From: Peptostreptococcaceae bacterium
Lineage (GTDB): Bacteria > Bacillota > Clostridia > Peptostreptococcales > Peptostreptococcaceae
Reading direction: 5' to 3'
NCBI GenBank assembly: GCA_902363255.1
Contig: CABIZO010000003.1
Span: forward strand, 653,149-717,148
DNA length: 64,000 nt
The notes under the pieces were generated by a model. That model had not been told where the DNA came from, made no database searches, and saw only the letters and a list, made by a program, of their open reading frames with translations. Each line of letters opens with the position of its first letter. Position 1 is the first letter of the stretch. Below, piece after piece: positions 1 to 8,726 of the stretch. The position numbers and the translations under genes were made by a program.

Positions 1-2
1 AC

Positions 3-62
3 GGAAAGTCAGATAAAGAAATTATGGAACTATACAATAGTATTTTTAATAATAATGACTAA
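3..62 (+). CDS. C-terminal tail of an upstream gene (partial)
   Basis: An open frame enters from the left edge and ends at a TAA, giving about 19 residues (GKSDKEIMELYNSIFNNND). A strong hairpin terminator follows directly, which supports a true 3' end. The product cannot be identified from this tail. Confidence 0.5.
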   Translation, partial: GKSDKEIMELYNSIFNNND

Positions 63-77
63 ATATTTTTATATACA

Positions 78-111
78 AAAGACCTTCCATTTATAAATGG
101 AAGGTCTTTTT
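78..111. terminator. bidirectional intrinsic terminator
   Basis: The arms AAAGACCTTCCATTTA and TAAATGGAAGGTCTTT form a near-perfect long stem with a T-run on the + side and a T-rich tail on the - side. It lies between the converging upstream gene and adhE and can serve both. Confidence 0.85.
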
Positions 112-169
112 CATTGCAGACAATATTAATTTTAAGGTTATATTTTAAGGAATCACTAATTAAACTATT

Positions 170-2839
170 TTATACTAATTCTTTTTCTTTTTTAGTTTCT
201 TTTACTGTTTTTACTACTTTTGTTGATGGATATATATTTTTATATATCTCATGTAACTCAGTTACTAATGGTAATCTTGGGTTAGCTGGTGTACATTGAT
301 CATCAAATGCATCTAAAGCTAATTTCTCTATTGCACCAAAGTAAGTTTCTCTATCTATACCGCACTCTTCTACAGACATTGGCATATTTAGGCTCATCAT
401 TAAATCTTTTATAGCTTGAACTAAGCTTATAACTCCTTGTTCTACTGTATCAGCTTTTAATCCAAGACCTTTAGCTATTTCAGCATATTTCTTGTCAGCT
501 ACGAAAGATTTATATTTAGGGAATGCAGCAAATTTAGTTGGCATTTGAGCATTGTATTCTATTACATGTGGTAATAATATTGCATTAGCTCTACCATGTG
601 GTATATGGAATTCACTTCCTAATTTATGAGCTAATGAGTGGTTTACTCCCAAGAAAGCATTTGCGAATGCCATACCTGCCATGCAAGAAGCATTATGCAT
701 TTTTTCTCTAGCTTCTCTACCTTCTGCTGTATTTCCACCTTTATATGAAACTGGTAAATATTCAAATACCATTTGTATAGCTCTCATAGCTAATGCATCT
801 GTATAATCAGTTGCCATTATTGAAACATAAGCTTCTATAGCATGAGTTAATACATCAAGTCCTGTATCTGCAGTAACAGCTGCTGGTACTGACATTACGA
901 ATTGTGGATCTATTATAGCTATATCTGGAGTTAACTCATAATCAGCTAAAGGATATTTTATATTATTAACTTTATCAGTTATAACAGCAAATGAAGTTAC
1001 TTCTGAACCAGTTCCTGAAGTAGTTGGAATAGCTACCATTTTAGCTTTTCTTCCTAATTTAGGGAACTTAAATACTCTTTTTCTTATATCAGCAAATTTA
1101 AGTCTTAAATCTTCAAAGTCTGCTTCTGGGTTTTCATAGAATAACCACATACCTTTAGCAGCATCCATTGCAGATCCCCCACCTAATGCTATTATTGTAT
1201 CTGGATTGAACTTTCTCATAGCTTCAGCACCATTTAATACTGTGTCAACAGATGGGTCTGGTTCTACATCAGCAAATATTTCTATCATTACTGGATTTCT
1301 TCTTTTTCTTAAGTGGTAAGCTAATTTATCAGCATATCCAAGTTGAACCATCATTCTATCTGTAACTATCATTACTCTTTCAACATTTTCCATTTTTTCT
1401 AGATATTGAATTGAGTGCATTTCATGATATATTTTTTCAGGAATTTTAAACCATTGCATATTAACTCTCCTCTTAGTCACTTTCTTAACATTTATTAAGT
1501 TTACTGCTGATACGTTATCTGTAGTTGAGTTATTACCCATTGATCCGCATCCTAAAGTTAATGATGGAGTATTTACGTTGTAAAGGTCTCCTATAGCTCC
1601 ATGTGTAGATGGTGCATTTACTAATAATCTTCCTGTTCTTACTCTTTTTGAGAATTCCGCTATTACATCATCATTATTTGTGTGTACAACAGCTGAATGT
1701 CCAAGTCCACCAAATTCCGTCATTTCGACACATTTTTGTATTCCTTCTTCAGCATTTTTAACTTTTATACAAGCTAATACTGGAGATAATTTTTCTTTTG
1801 ATAATGGATAATCCATTCCTACTCCACCTATTTCAGCTACTAAAATTTTAGCATCTTTTGGAGCTTCAAATCCTGCCATTTTAGCTATAGTATAAGGACT
1901 TTGTCCAACTATATTTGGATTTAATGTTTTAGTTTCAGGATTTATAACTGTTTTTTCTAATAATTCTTTTTCTTTTCCTTCTACAAAGTAGCAGTTATAA
2001 TGTTTAAGTAAAGCTACCACTTCATCATATATGCACTCTTCTACTATAACTGCTTGTTCAGAAGCACATATCATTCCGTTATCAAATGATTTAGATAATA
2101 TTAAATCATTTACTGCTTGTTTTATATCAGCAGATTTTTCTATGAAACAAGGTACATTTCCTGCTCCAACTCCTAATGCTGGTTTTCCTGAAGAGTAAGC
2201 TGACTTAACCATTCCAGGACCTCCAGTTGCAAGTATTAATGATACTCCTGAATGTTTCATTAATGCTGCTGATGCTTCTAATGATGGAGCTTCTATCCAT
2301 TGAACACAATTTTCTGGTGCTCCAGCTTCTATAGCTGCATCTCTTAATATTCTAGCTGCTTCAGCAGAACATTTTTGAGCTGATGGATGGAAAGAGAAAA
2401 TTATTGGATTTCTACCTTTCATAGATATTAATGTTTTGAACATTGTAGTTGAAGTTGGATTTGTAACAGGAGTTACACCCGCTACTACACCTATTGGTTC
2501 TGCAACCTTCATGTATCCTTCTTCTTCATTTTCTTCTATAACACCAACTGTTTTTGTATATTTTATATTATTATAAATATATTCTGTCGCGAACATATTT
2601 TTAGTTACTTTATCTTCAAATATCCCTCTACCAGTTTCGTCTACTGCGAATCTTGCAAGTTCTATATGTTTATCAAGACCTGCTTTTGCCATTGCTGCTA
2701 CTATTTTATCTGTAGCTTCTTGATCTAATTTTAACATAGCCTCTTTAGCTACATTTGCTTTCTCAACTAATTCATTAATCATATTTTCTACATTTACTTC
2801 TTGGTTTGTAACTTTAACTTTTTTTGTTTCTTTACTCAT
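170..2839 (-). CDS. adhE: bifunctional acetaldehyde-CoA/alcohol dehydrogenase
   Basis: Cytosolic fermentative enzyme reducing acetyl-CoA to acetaldehyde and then ethanol with two NADH. At 889 residues it has the family's full length. The N-terminal aldehyde dehydrogenase half carries the catalytic Cys258 in GMICASEQ. The C-terminal iron-dependent alcohol dehydrogenase half carries the nucleotide motif GGGSAMDAAKG and His-containing metal-site segments (HAIEAY, NHSLAHKLG). The ATG follows a TAGGGGGAG ribosome binding site. It is a single gene between terminators. Its promoter sits between two Rex-type operators, implying NADH/NAD control. Confidence 0.97.
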   Translation of the reverse strand: MSKETKKVKVTNQEVNVENMINELVEKANVAKEAMLKLDQEATDKIVAAMAKAGLDKHIELARFAVDETGRGIFEDKVTKNMFATEYIYNNIKYTKTVGVIEENEEEGYMKVAEPIGVVAGVTPVTNPTSTTMFKTLISMKGRNPIIFSFHPSAQKCSAEAARILRDAAIEAGAPENCVQWIEAPSLEASAALMKHSGVSLILATGGPGMVKSAYSSGKPALGVGAGNVPCFIEKSADIKQAVNDLILSKSFDNGMICASEQAVIVEECIYDEVVALLKHYNCYFVEGKEKELLEKTVINPETKTLNPNIVGQSPYTIAKMAGFEAPKDAKILVAEIGGVGMDYPLSKEKLSPVLACIKVKNAEEGIQKCVEMTEFGGLGHSAVVHTNNDDVIAEFSKRVRTGRLLVNAPSTHGAIGDLYNVNTPSLTLGCGSMGNNSTTDNVSAVNLINVKKVTKRRVNMQWFKIPEKIYHEMHSIQYLEKMENVERVMIVTDRMMVQLGYADKLAYHLRKRRNPVMIEIFADVEPDPSVDTVLNGAEAMRKFNPDTIIALGGGSAMDAAKGMWLFYENPEADFEDLRLKFADIRKRVFKFPKLGRKAKMVAIPTTSGTGSEVTSFAVITDKVNNIKYPLADYELTPDIAIIDPQFVMSVPAAVTADTGLDVLTHAIEAYVSIMATDYTDALAMRAIQMVFEYLPVSYKGGNTAEGREAREKMHNASCMAGMAFANAFLGVNHSLAHKLGSEFHIPHGRANAILLPHVIEYNAQMPTKFAAFPKYKSFVADKKYAEIAKGLGLKADTVEQGVISLVQAIKDLMMSLNMPMSVEECGIDRETYFGAIEKLALDAFDDQCTPANPRLPLVTELHEIYKNIYPSTKVVKTVKETKKEKELV

Positions 2840-2878
2840 TTGGAAACTCCCCCTAAAATAATATAATGTTAATAAACC

Positions 2879-2896
2879 TTGTTATATTTTTAACAA
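2879..2896. promoter_or_regulatory. Rex-type operator downstream of the adhE promoter
   Basis: TTGTTATATTTTTAACAA matches the clostridial Rex consensus TTGTTAA-N4-TTAACAA with one mismatch. It lies about 10-28 bases downstream of the predicted start site, a repressing position. Rex senses the NADH/NAD ratio. Confidence 0.8.
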
Positions 2897-2913
2897 CTTT
2901 TTTTATATTACTT

Positions 2914-2942
2914 ATAATAATTTATATTCTTTTTCATGTCAA
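2914..2942 (-). promoter_or_regulatory. sigma-A promoter of adhE
   Basis: On the - strand, TTGACA (2942-2937), a 17-base spacer and TATTAT (2919-2914) form a near-consensus vegetative promoter about 75 bases before the adhE start codon. Confidence 0.8.
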
Positions 2943-2947
2943 TACAT

Positions 2948-2965
2948 TTGTTAAATTTTTATCAA
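2948..2965. promoter_or_regulatory. second Rex-type operator, upstream of the adhE -35
   Basis: TTGTTAAATTTTTATCAA differs from TTGTTAA-N4-TTAACAA at one position and abuts the -35 box. With the 2879 site it brackets the promoter; the centres are 69 bases apart, so loop or cooperative repression is possible. Confidence 0.65.
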
Positions 2966-3489
2966 ATTATTATATAAAAGTTTATTTATACATCCAGTTA
3001 AGTCAAATATAGCTTATATTCTCATTTATTTTATTATTTTTTATAATATATAGAAAATGCCTCTTCATTTAGACTGAGATTCTTTCCATTTTAGATTTTA
3101 ATATTTTTTTAACAATTAATCATATTATAATGAAATTTTAATTATAAAGTTCTCTACTGAAGTATTAATAACTTATTCTTTAGGAAATTATATTTCACCT
3201 ATAAATTTAATTAGATATTTTAAATTTGTAGCATCACTAAGATTATGAACACTAGCCAATGTATGAGTATGTACATCTAATTTTATATGTAAGTTGTATA
3301 TATACAATCTATTTCCTACTTAACTTTTTATTGAATTTATGAATAAAAACTTTTAAACTATATATTATTGTTTAAAATTAACATTAATTAATTTCAATGT
3401 TGATATTATACAAAATTATTGTACAAAATTTTAATAATATAATTATTTTAAAATATTTTACATTGTTTTAACATCAAACAGGAGGAATT
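2966..3489. other. long AT-rich intergenic region
   Basis: About 520 bases between the divergent adhE control region and the HAD gene. I see no coding frame, no recognisable RNA and no strong hairpin. Several runs of T/A could hold the promoter of the downstream gene, but none is convincing. Confidence 0.5.
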
Positions 3490-4308
3490 ATGAGTTACAA
3501 ATTAATCGCATTAGATATTGATGGAACTTTAATCAATAGTTCACACCAACTTACAGAAGGTGTAAAAAAAGCTATACAAAGTGCAAAAGAAAAAGGGGTT
3601 AAGATTGTTTTATGTACTGGTAGACCTCTAAAAGGAGTTGAACTATTTTTAGAAGAGTTAAATCTTAAAGAAAAAGGAGACTATGCCGCTACATTTAATG
3701 GTGCCTTAGTTCAAGATACTTTTACTAAAAATCCTGTATCTCACTTAACACTAAATTATAATGACTTAATAGATTTATACAATCTAAGCATTAAAGTTGG
3801 ATCTAGAAGTCATTTCTATGATACAAAAACTCTTTATACTTTTAATAAAGACATCAGTGATTATACTGTATTAGAATCTCATTTAACTGGAGTTCATTTA
3901 AATGTTACTACACTAAGTGAAGTACCTAAAGATATTGCTATGTCTAAATTTATGATGATAGACCATCCTGAAATATTAGACGAATGTATAAAGAAAATTC
4001 CTAAAGAGTACTATGATAGATATACAATAGTTAGAAGTACTCCTTCTTTTTTAGAATTCCTAAATCCAGATGCAAATAAAGGTAGTGGTATATCATTACT
4101 TGCTAAAGAACTTGGTATAAAAAAAGAAGAAATAATATGTGTTGGTGATGCAGGAAACGATAAACATATGATAGAATATGCTGGTCTTGGAGTTGCTATG
4201 GGAAATGCTACTGAAGAAATAAAAGATTTAGCTGACTATATTACTCTTTCCAACAATGAAGATGGTGTCGCTCATGTTATAAACAAATTTATATTAGAAG
4301 AAAGATAA
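3490..4308 (+). CDS. Cof-type HAD-superfamily phosphatase
   Basis: Soluble Mg-dependent sugar-phosphate or nucleotide phosphatase of the Cof/YbiV type, 272 residues. Motif I is LDIDGT with nucleophile D9 and D11. A long C2-type cap lies between about residues 85 and 195, and motif IV is GDAGND near the C-terminus. Start ATG with AGGAGG five bases upstream. Single gene ended by its own terminator. Substrate cannot be told from sequence; a second Cof-type protein lies at 42407-43189. Confidence 0.9.
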   Translation: MSYKLIALDIDGTLINSSHQLTEGVKKAIQSAKEKGVKIVLCTGRPLKGVELFLEELNLKEKGDYAATFNGALVQDTFTKNPVSHLTLNYNDLIDLYNLSIKVGSRSHFYDTKTLYTFNKDISDYTVLESHLTGVHLNVTTLSEVPKDIAMSKFMMIDHPEILDECIKKIPKEYYDRYTIVRSTPSFLEFLNPDANKGSGISLLAKELGIKKEEIICVGDAGNDKHMIEYAGLGVAMGNATEEIKDLADYITLSNNEDGVAHVINKFILEER

Positions 4309-4313
4309 TCCTT

Positions 4314-4353
4314 AAAGAAACTACTTAATATAATTTTTAGTAGTTTCTTTTTT
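4314..4353 (+). terminator. intrinsic terminator of the HAD gene
   Basis: Arms AAAGAAACTACT and AGTAGTTTCTTT (12 bp) with a T tail, starting 6 bases after the stop codon. Confidence 0.85.
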
Positions 4354-4440
4354 ATATGTATTTATAGACATCAGTATTAAATAACTGTAAAATATTTCTT
4401 GTTATAATTTTTAAAAATATACTCAAAAGGAGCATCTATA

Positions 4441-6240
4441 ATGGAGAATACTAATTCTGTAGACATATATAAATTATTTTTAGAAAATATACCTTATCCT
4501 GTATGGATACAAGATATTGATACAAAAATAATTTTTATAAATGATCATTATGAAAATCTTTATAATATAAAGTATAGCGACATAATTGGAAAGAAAACTA
4601 TCGAAGTACTACATAAAGAAAAGGCCGATATTTATAATAGACAACTTGAAGAAACTTTAACTACAAAAAAAGTAACTACCTCCGAATCACTTATCAAAGG
4701 TTTATACTTTAGAGCATATGTATTTCCTATACTTGATAAAAATCATGAAGTACAAGGCGTTGCCGGAATAGTTATGGATATAAATGAAAAAAAACAAAGA
4801 CAATTAGAGCTAATACACCAAAAAAATATTTTAAGAACTATTATTGATACACTTCCTGAGTCCATCTTTTACAAAGATGAAAATTCACGATATCTAGGTT
4901 ATAATAAAGCATTTTTAGATAACTTTAAAAGTCTGCATAAATGTGATTCATTAGATGAGAACAGTTTATTAGAAAAAACAGACTTAGATTTAATGTATGA
5001 AAAGCATAAAGCTATGGATTTCTATAAACAAGATAAAAAAATTTTAAGAACTAAAAAATCAATCAGTTTTGAAAATTCTTATACTCATTATAAGGGACAT
5101 ACAGTCACTGAAGAAAGTATAAAAACACCAATAATTGATGACTATGGAAATGTAAGTGGAATTGTTGGTATATCAAGAGATATTACACAACAAAAAAACT
5201 TAGAAGAAAAATTAAGATATTTAAGCGAAATAGACGTTCTTACTAATCTTTATAATAGAAATAGTTTTGAAGAGAAAATAAAAAAACTTAATAAAGAAAA
5301 GTACCATCCATTGGGTATTATCATGGGTGATGTTAATGGCCTAAAGTTAATAAATGATACCCTTGGACATTTAGAAGGTGATAAATTATTAAGAAGTATA
5401 TCTAATGTTTTAAAATCTTCTTGTTCTAAAAGCGGTTATGTATTTAGATGGGGCGGAGATGAATTTATCATCCTTATTCCAAATGCTGATGAATTAAAAT
5501 GCGATAACTTAATAAAAAAAATTTCAAATGATTGCAAAGAATACGATTATCAATATATGCAACTTAGCATTTCTTTAAGTGCTGTTGTTAAGAATAATGT
5601 TGACGAAGATATTTATGAATGTATAAAAAAAGTAGAAGAAAAGGTATATCGCCATAAGCTATTAGATAACAAAAGTATTAAAAGCTCTATTATGGATTCT
5701 TTGTTAAAAAGCTTAGAAGAAAAAAATTTAGAAACTAGAGAACATGCTCAAAGAGTAACTGAATATGCACTAGCCCTAGGTGAGAGATTGAATTTTAAAA
5801 TTTCTGAGTTAGACGAATTGATTTTAGTAGCTACACTTCACGATATTGGTAAAATAGGTATTAGCGAAGATATATTATTGAAGACAGACCCTCTTACTAA
5901 TGATGAGTTTGAAATAATGAAATCTCATACAGAAAAAGGATATCGTATTATAAATGCATCCAGCCAATTAGATACTGTAGCCAAAAGCGTACTCACACAT
6001 CATGAAAGATGGGATGGCAAAGGTTATCCCCTTGGTTTAAAAGAAGAAGAAATTCCTTTATTATCCAGAATAATCAACATTGCAGATTCTTTTGATGTTA
6101 TGACTAATAATAGGCCTTATAAAAGTGCTATGAGCAAAGATGAAGCAATAAAAGAGCTTAATAGGTGCGCAGGTACACAATTTGATCCTACTTTAGTTAA
6201 GTATTTTATAGAATATATTATTAATGATATAGAGGTATAA
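4441..6240 (+). CDS. PAS-PAS-GGDEF-HD-GYP cyclic-di-GMP signalling protein
   Basis: 599 residues with no membrane segments, so a cytosolic sensor. Two PAS modules (about 8-115 and 125-250) are followed by a GGDEF domain with intact RWGGDEF (338-342) and an HD-GYP domain with HD at 467-468 and HHERWDGKGYP (GYP 528-530). Both synthase and hydrolase signatures look intact. No RxxD inhibitory site precedes GGDEF. Start ATG with AAAGGAG seven bases upstream. A paralogue of the same architecture lies at 8727-10484. The signal sensed by the PAS domains is unknown. Confidence 0.95.
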   Translation: MENTNSVDIYKLFLENIPYPVWIQDIDTKIIFINDHYENLYNIKYSDIIGKKTIEVLHKEKADIYNRQLEETLTTKKVTTSESLIKGLYFRAYVFPILDKNHEVQGVAGIVMDINEKKQRQLELIHQKNILRTIIDTLPESIFYKDENSRYLGYNKAFLDNFKSLHKCDSLDENSLLEKTDLDLMYEKHKAMDFYKQDKKILRTKKSISFENSYTHYKGHTVTEESIKTPIIDDYGNVSGIVGISRDITQQKNLEEKLRYLSEIDVLTNLYNRNSFEEKIKKLNKEKYHPLGIIMGDVNGLKLINDTLGHLEGDKLLRSISNVLKSSCSKSGYVFRWGGDEFIILIPNADELKCDNLIKKISNDCKEYDYQYMQLSISLSAVVKNNVDEDIYECIKKVEEKVYRHKLLDNKSIKSSIMDSLLKSLEEKNLETREHAQRVTEYALALGERLNFKISELDELILVATLHDIGKIGISEDILLKTDPLTNDEFEIMKSHTEKGYRIINASSQLDTVAKSVLTHHERWDGKGYPLGLKEEEIPLLSRIINIADSFDVMTNNRPYKSAMSKDEAIKELNRCAGTQFDPTLVKYFIEYIINDIEV

Positions 6241-6252
6241 TCCCTCTATATC
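6226..6252. terminator. terminator overlapping the stop codon
   Basis: GATATAGAGG and CCTCTATATC form a 10-bp stem around the TAA of the GGDEF/HD-GYP gene. A T-rich stretch follows on the + strand. The converging exporter genes may use the other face. Confidence 0.6.
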
Positions 6253-6270
6253 ATTTTATTTTATAAATTA

Positions 6271-6744
6271 TTACGCTAACTCTGATTTTTCAATACTCTT
6301 TTCCATTGTAGATTTTTTATAGTAAGTTCTAAATAAAGAAAACACAACTATAACACCAAGAGCTATAGCTCCACTGGCAAATAATACATTTGCTCCTGTT
6401 GCAAAAGCTTGTTGAAAATCTCCTTCTATAACATAAGACATCGTATTATACAATCCAAGACCTGGAATTAAGGTTATTATTCCTGGAACAACAAATAAAA
6501 TTGTTGGCTTTTTCATTTTCCTTGCTAATATCTCACATAATAATGCTGCTACAGAAGCTGCTACGAAATTAGAACTCATCATATCAAATCCTATTCTCAT
6601 TAAAATAACATATATTATCCAAGATATCATTCCAATAGCTCCAGCTATATATAATGTCTTTTTAGGAGAGTTTAAAAAAACTGCAAAACCAACTGCTGCT
6701 AAGTATGAAAATATTATGTGTATATAAAGTGGCATCCAAATCAT
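6271..6744 (-). CDS. ThrE-type threonine/serine exporter, small subunit (DUF3815)
   Basis: About 157 residues with four to five hydrophobic helices, of the ThrE_2/DUF3815 family that pairs with a DUF1212 subunit to export threonine/serine. An upstream ATG at 6762 is possible, but the one at 6744 is chosen. It overlaps the stop of the large-subunit gene as TAATG and sits behind GGGGAGGG, a typical translationally coupled pair. The helix segment with VVPGIITLIPGLGLY is a family hallmark. Confidence 0.85.
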   Translation of the reverse strand: MIWMPLYIHIIFSYLAAVGFAVFLNSPKKTLYIAGAIGMISWIIYVILMRIGFDMMSSNFVAASVAALLCEILARKMKKPTILFVVPGIITLIPGLGLYNTMSYVIEGDFQQAFATGANVLFASGAIALGVIVVFSLFRTYYKKSTMEKSIEKSELA

Positions 6745-7532
6745 TATAATAACCCTCCCCATTTCACATAGACATTCATAGACATACCTACACCAACTGC
6801 TATAGCTGTTGCAATTATTCCTGCATCAATTGCTCTACCAACTCCAGACATCAACTCTCCTGAAACTAAATCTCTTATAGCTTTTATAAAAGGTACTCCA
6901 GGTAAAAGTGGCATTATAGATCCAACAATTAACATCTTTGGTGTATCTAATATTCCTATTTCAACCAAACCTATACCACAAAATCCTATTATTATAGATG
7001 CAACTAATGTTGCGAATACTGGTATATTACTTATCTTTTTTACTTTTTCAAAAGTAATCATTGCAATTACAGATGTTATAAGTGTGAGCATAAATGTAAG
7101 TACATTGTCTCCACCTACTAAAACAGCAAAACTAGAAGACCCTATAGCAGTCCAAATATTTACTGCTCTTTGAGTATGAGCTGGCTTATATTCTAAATGT
7201 TTTAATTCAGATATAGCTTCATCAATTGACATGTCTGTATTGCTAACAAATTTTCTAGAGAAATCATTCAATACATCCACTACATTTAAATTAATACATC
7301 TATTCTCTATTACTTTCATAAAAGTATAACCATCAAATCTATCATCAGATACTATAATTGTATTAGGTGCCATAAATACATTTATATGATAAAATCCTCT
7401 CGATTTACAAATCCTCTTTACAGTATCTTCAACTCTAAATGTTTCTGCTCCATTCTCAAGCATTAACTGTCCTATAAATGTTGCTAATCTTAGTACGTCT
7501 TTTTTATATTTGTGATTATTTTTTTCTGTCAT
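6744..7532 (-). CDS. ThrE-type threonine/serine exporter, large subunit (DUF1212)
   Basis: About 262 residues: an N-terminal cytosolic DUF1212 domain (to about 120) containing the MAPNTIIVSD segment, then five hydrophobic helices. It works as a two-subunit membrane exporter with the gene just downstream, overlapping by one base. The start at 7532 (MTEKNN) is preferred because GAGGTG lies seven bases before it; the ATG at 7547 lies inside or before that site. Confidence 0.88.
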   Translation of the reverse strand: MTEKNNHKYKKDVLRLATFIGQLMLENGAETFRVEDTVKRICKSRGFYHINVFMAPNTIIVSDDRFDGYTFMKVIENRCINLNVVDVLNDFSRKFVSNTDMSIDEAISELKHLEYKPAHTQRAVNIWTAIGSSSFAVLVGGDNVLTFMLTLITSVIAMITFEKVKKISNIPVFATLVASIIIGFCGIGLVEIGILDTPKMLIVGSIMPLLPGVPFIKAIRDLVSGELMSGVGRAIDAGIIATAIAVGVGMSMNVYVKWGGLL

Positions 7533-7610
7533 AAACATACACCTCATGTCTATTATAATTCTACTAGAAATAGATTATATCATTTTACTTTCAATATATA
7601 AAGAAGAAAT

Positions 7611-7873
7611 TTATTTATTTAATTCTATTTTCATATAATAGATATTAGGTGTTTCAGCTTTGCTAATTTTATGATTACCAACTTCTAAATTTAACTGTAG
7701 TATTCCATTAGTAACTTTATGCCATTTGGAGAATTTCTTATTAAAAATTCCCCTCCATAAACCGTAACATCTCAACCTCTCCCTTTAAAAGTTAAATTAT
7801 ATATACCTTTTAATTGAATATATCTACTAAATTTTAATCTAAAATATCTTATACTTTTAATTAGCCTATACAT
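7611..7873 (-). pseudogene. decayed coding remnant of unknown family
   Basis: On the - strand a protein-like reading begins near 7873 (MYRLIKSIRYFRLKF), runs to an in-frame TGA after LTFKGRG, and continues as DVTVYGGEFLIRNSPNG. It then needs a frameshift to reach KWHKVTNGILQLNLEVGNH and a TAA at 7611. One stop and one shift suggest a degraded gene. I do not recognise the family, and chance open frames cannot be excluded. Confidence 0.4.
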
Positions 7874-7937
7874 CTATTACCATTTTACCTATTTATTTAT
7901 AGTTTGTTTAAATGTGAAAATTTTTAACTATAATATA

Positions 7938-7969
7938 AGAAGGTATCGATTAAAAAATCGATACCTTCT
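7938..7969. terminator. perfect inverted repeat, probable terminator of the PH-domain gene
   Basis: AGAAGGTATCGAT and ATCGATACCTTCT form a perfect 13-bp stem with a 7-base loop, 35 bases after the PH-domain gene. The flanking U-tracts are weak on both sides, so termination is likely but not certain. Confidence 0.6.
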
Positions 7970-8003
7970 AGTAGTTTTCATATTTAATAGTAAAATTTAT
8001 TTA

Positions 8004-8627
8004 TTAATTATTTATATATTTTTCAAATACATATCCAAAATCCTTATTATTATAAGTCTCTCTTATGTCATTCATCCAATCAAAATTAAACTTAGTAATT
8101 TCTTCTATCATAGTTGCTGCATTGCCTTCCATACGGCCTTTACCTATGGCATCGTTAGCCATATTTAAACTTTTCATACCATATTCGTAAGATTGTCTAT
8201 TTTTATATTGAATCTTTCCAATTTCAAATAATGCTTTATATAAATCTTTTAATTGCTCTATTTGTTTTTTATCAACATCTATACTAAAGTAATTATCATC
8301 AAAACTAAATTTTATTTCTACATCTAAATCTACTGTCCCTGCTGTTTCCAACGTTACTGAATGAACATTTTCACTACGAAATTCGTGTCTTTTTACTACT
8401 CTTTTTTTGCTCACAGCAGATGCGCCATCAACATGTATTAACCCCCTGTTTGTAAACACATACTCATCTGATTTTGATTTTATAACAAAGTAGATTTTTT
8501 CCCCATCTTCATTCATTATATAATCATCTCCATCAACTTTATTAAAGTCTTCTGGATCTATTATTTTTCCTATATCAGATAAGCCAAGTGTATCTGCTGC
8601 CATTTTCCCAAATATATTTCCTGCCAT
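8004..8627 (-). CDS. PH-like domain protein (YvbH-like)
   Basis: 207 residues, soluble. The central part (about 45-145) resembles the bacterial PH domain of YvbH-like proteins: strands such as YFVIKSKSDEYVFTNRGLIHVDG followed later by VEIKFSFDD. A short C-terminal helical part follows (FNFDWMNDIRETYNN). The start is ATG 8627 behind TTGGAGGAT; a TTG 12 bases earlier lies within that site. Function of the family is not established. Confidence 0.75.
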   Translation of the reverse strand: MAGNIFGKMAADTLGLSDIGKIIDPEDFNKVDGDDYIMNEDGEKIYFVIKSKSDEYVFTNRGLIHVDGASAVSKKRVVKRHEFRSENVHSVTLETAGTVDLDVEIKFSFDDNYFSIDVDKKQIEQLKDLYKALFEIGKIQYKNRQSYEYGMKSLNMANDAIGKGRMEGNAATMIEEITKFNFDWMNDIRETYNNKDFGYVFEKYINN

Positions 8628-8726
8628 TTTATCCTCCAAGTTACTTAGTTTTTATATGTTTATATTATACCATTTTGATATTTATATTCAATTATGCTTA
8701 TCTTTTAATTCTAGCTATCATAAAGC

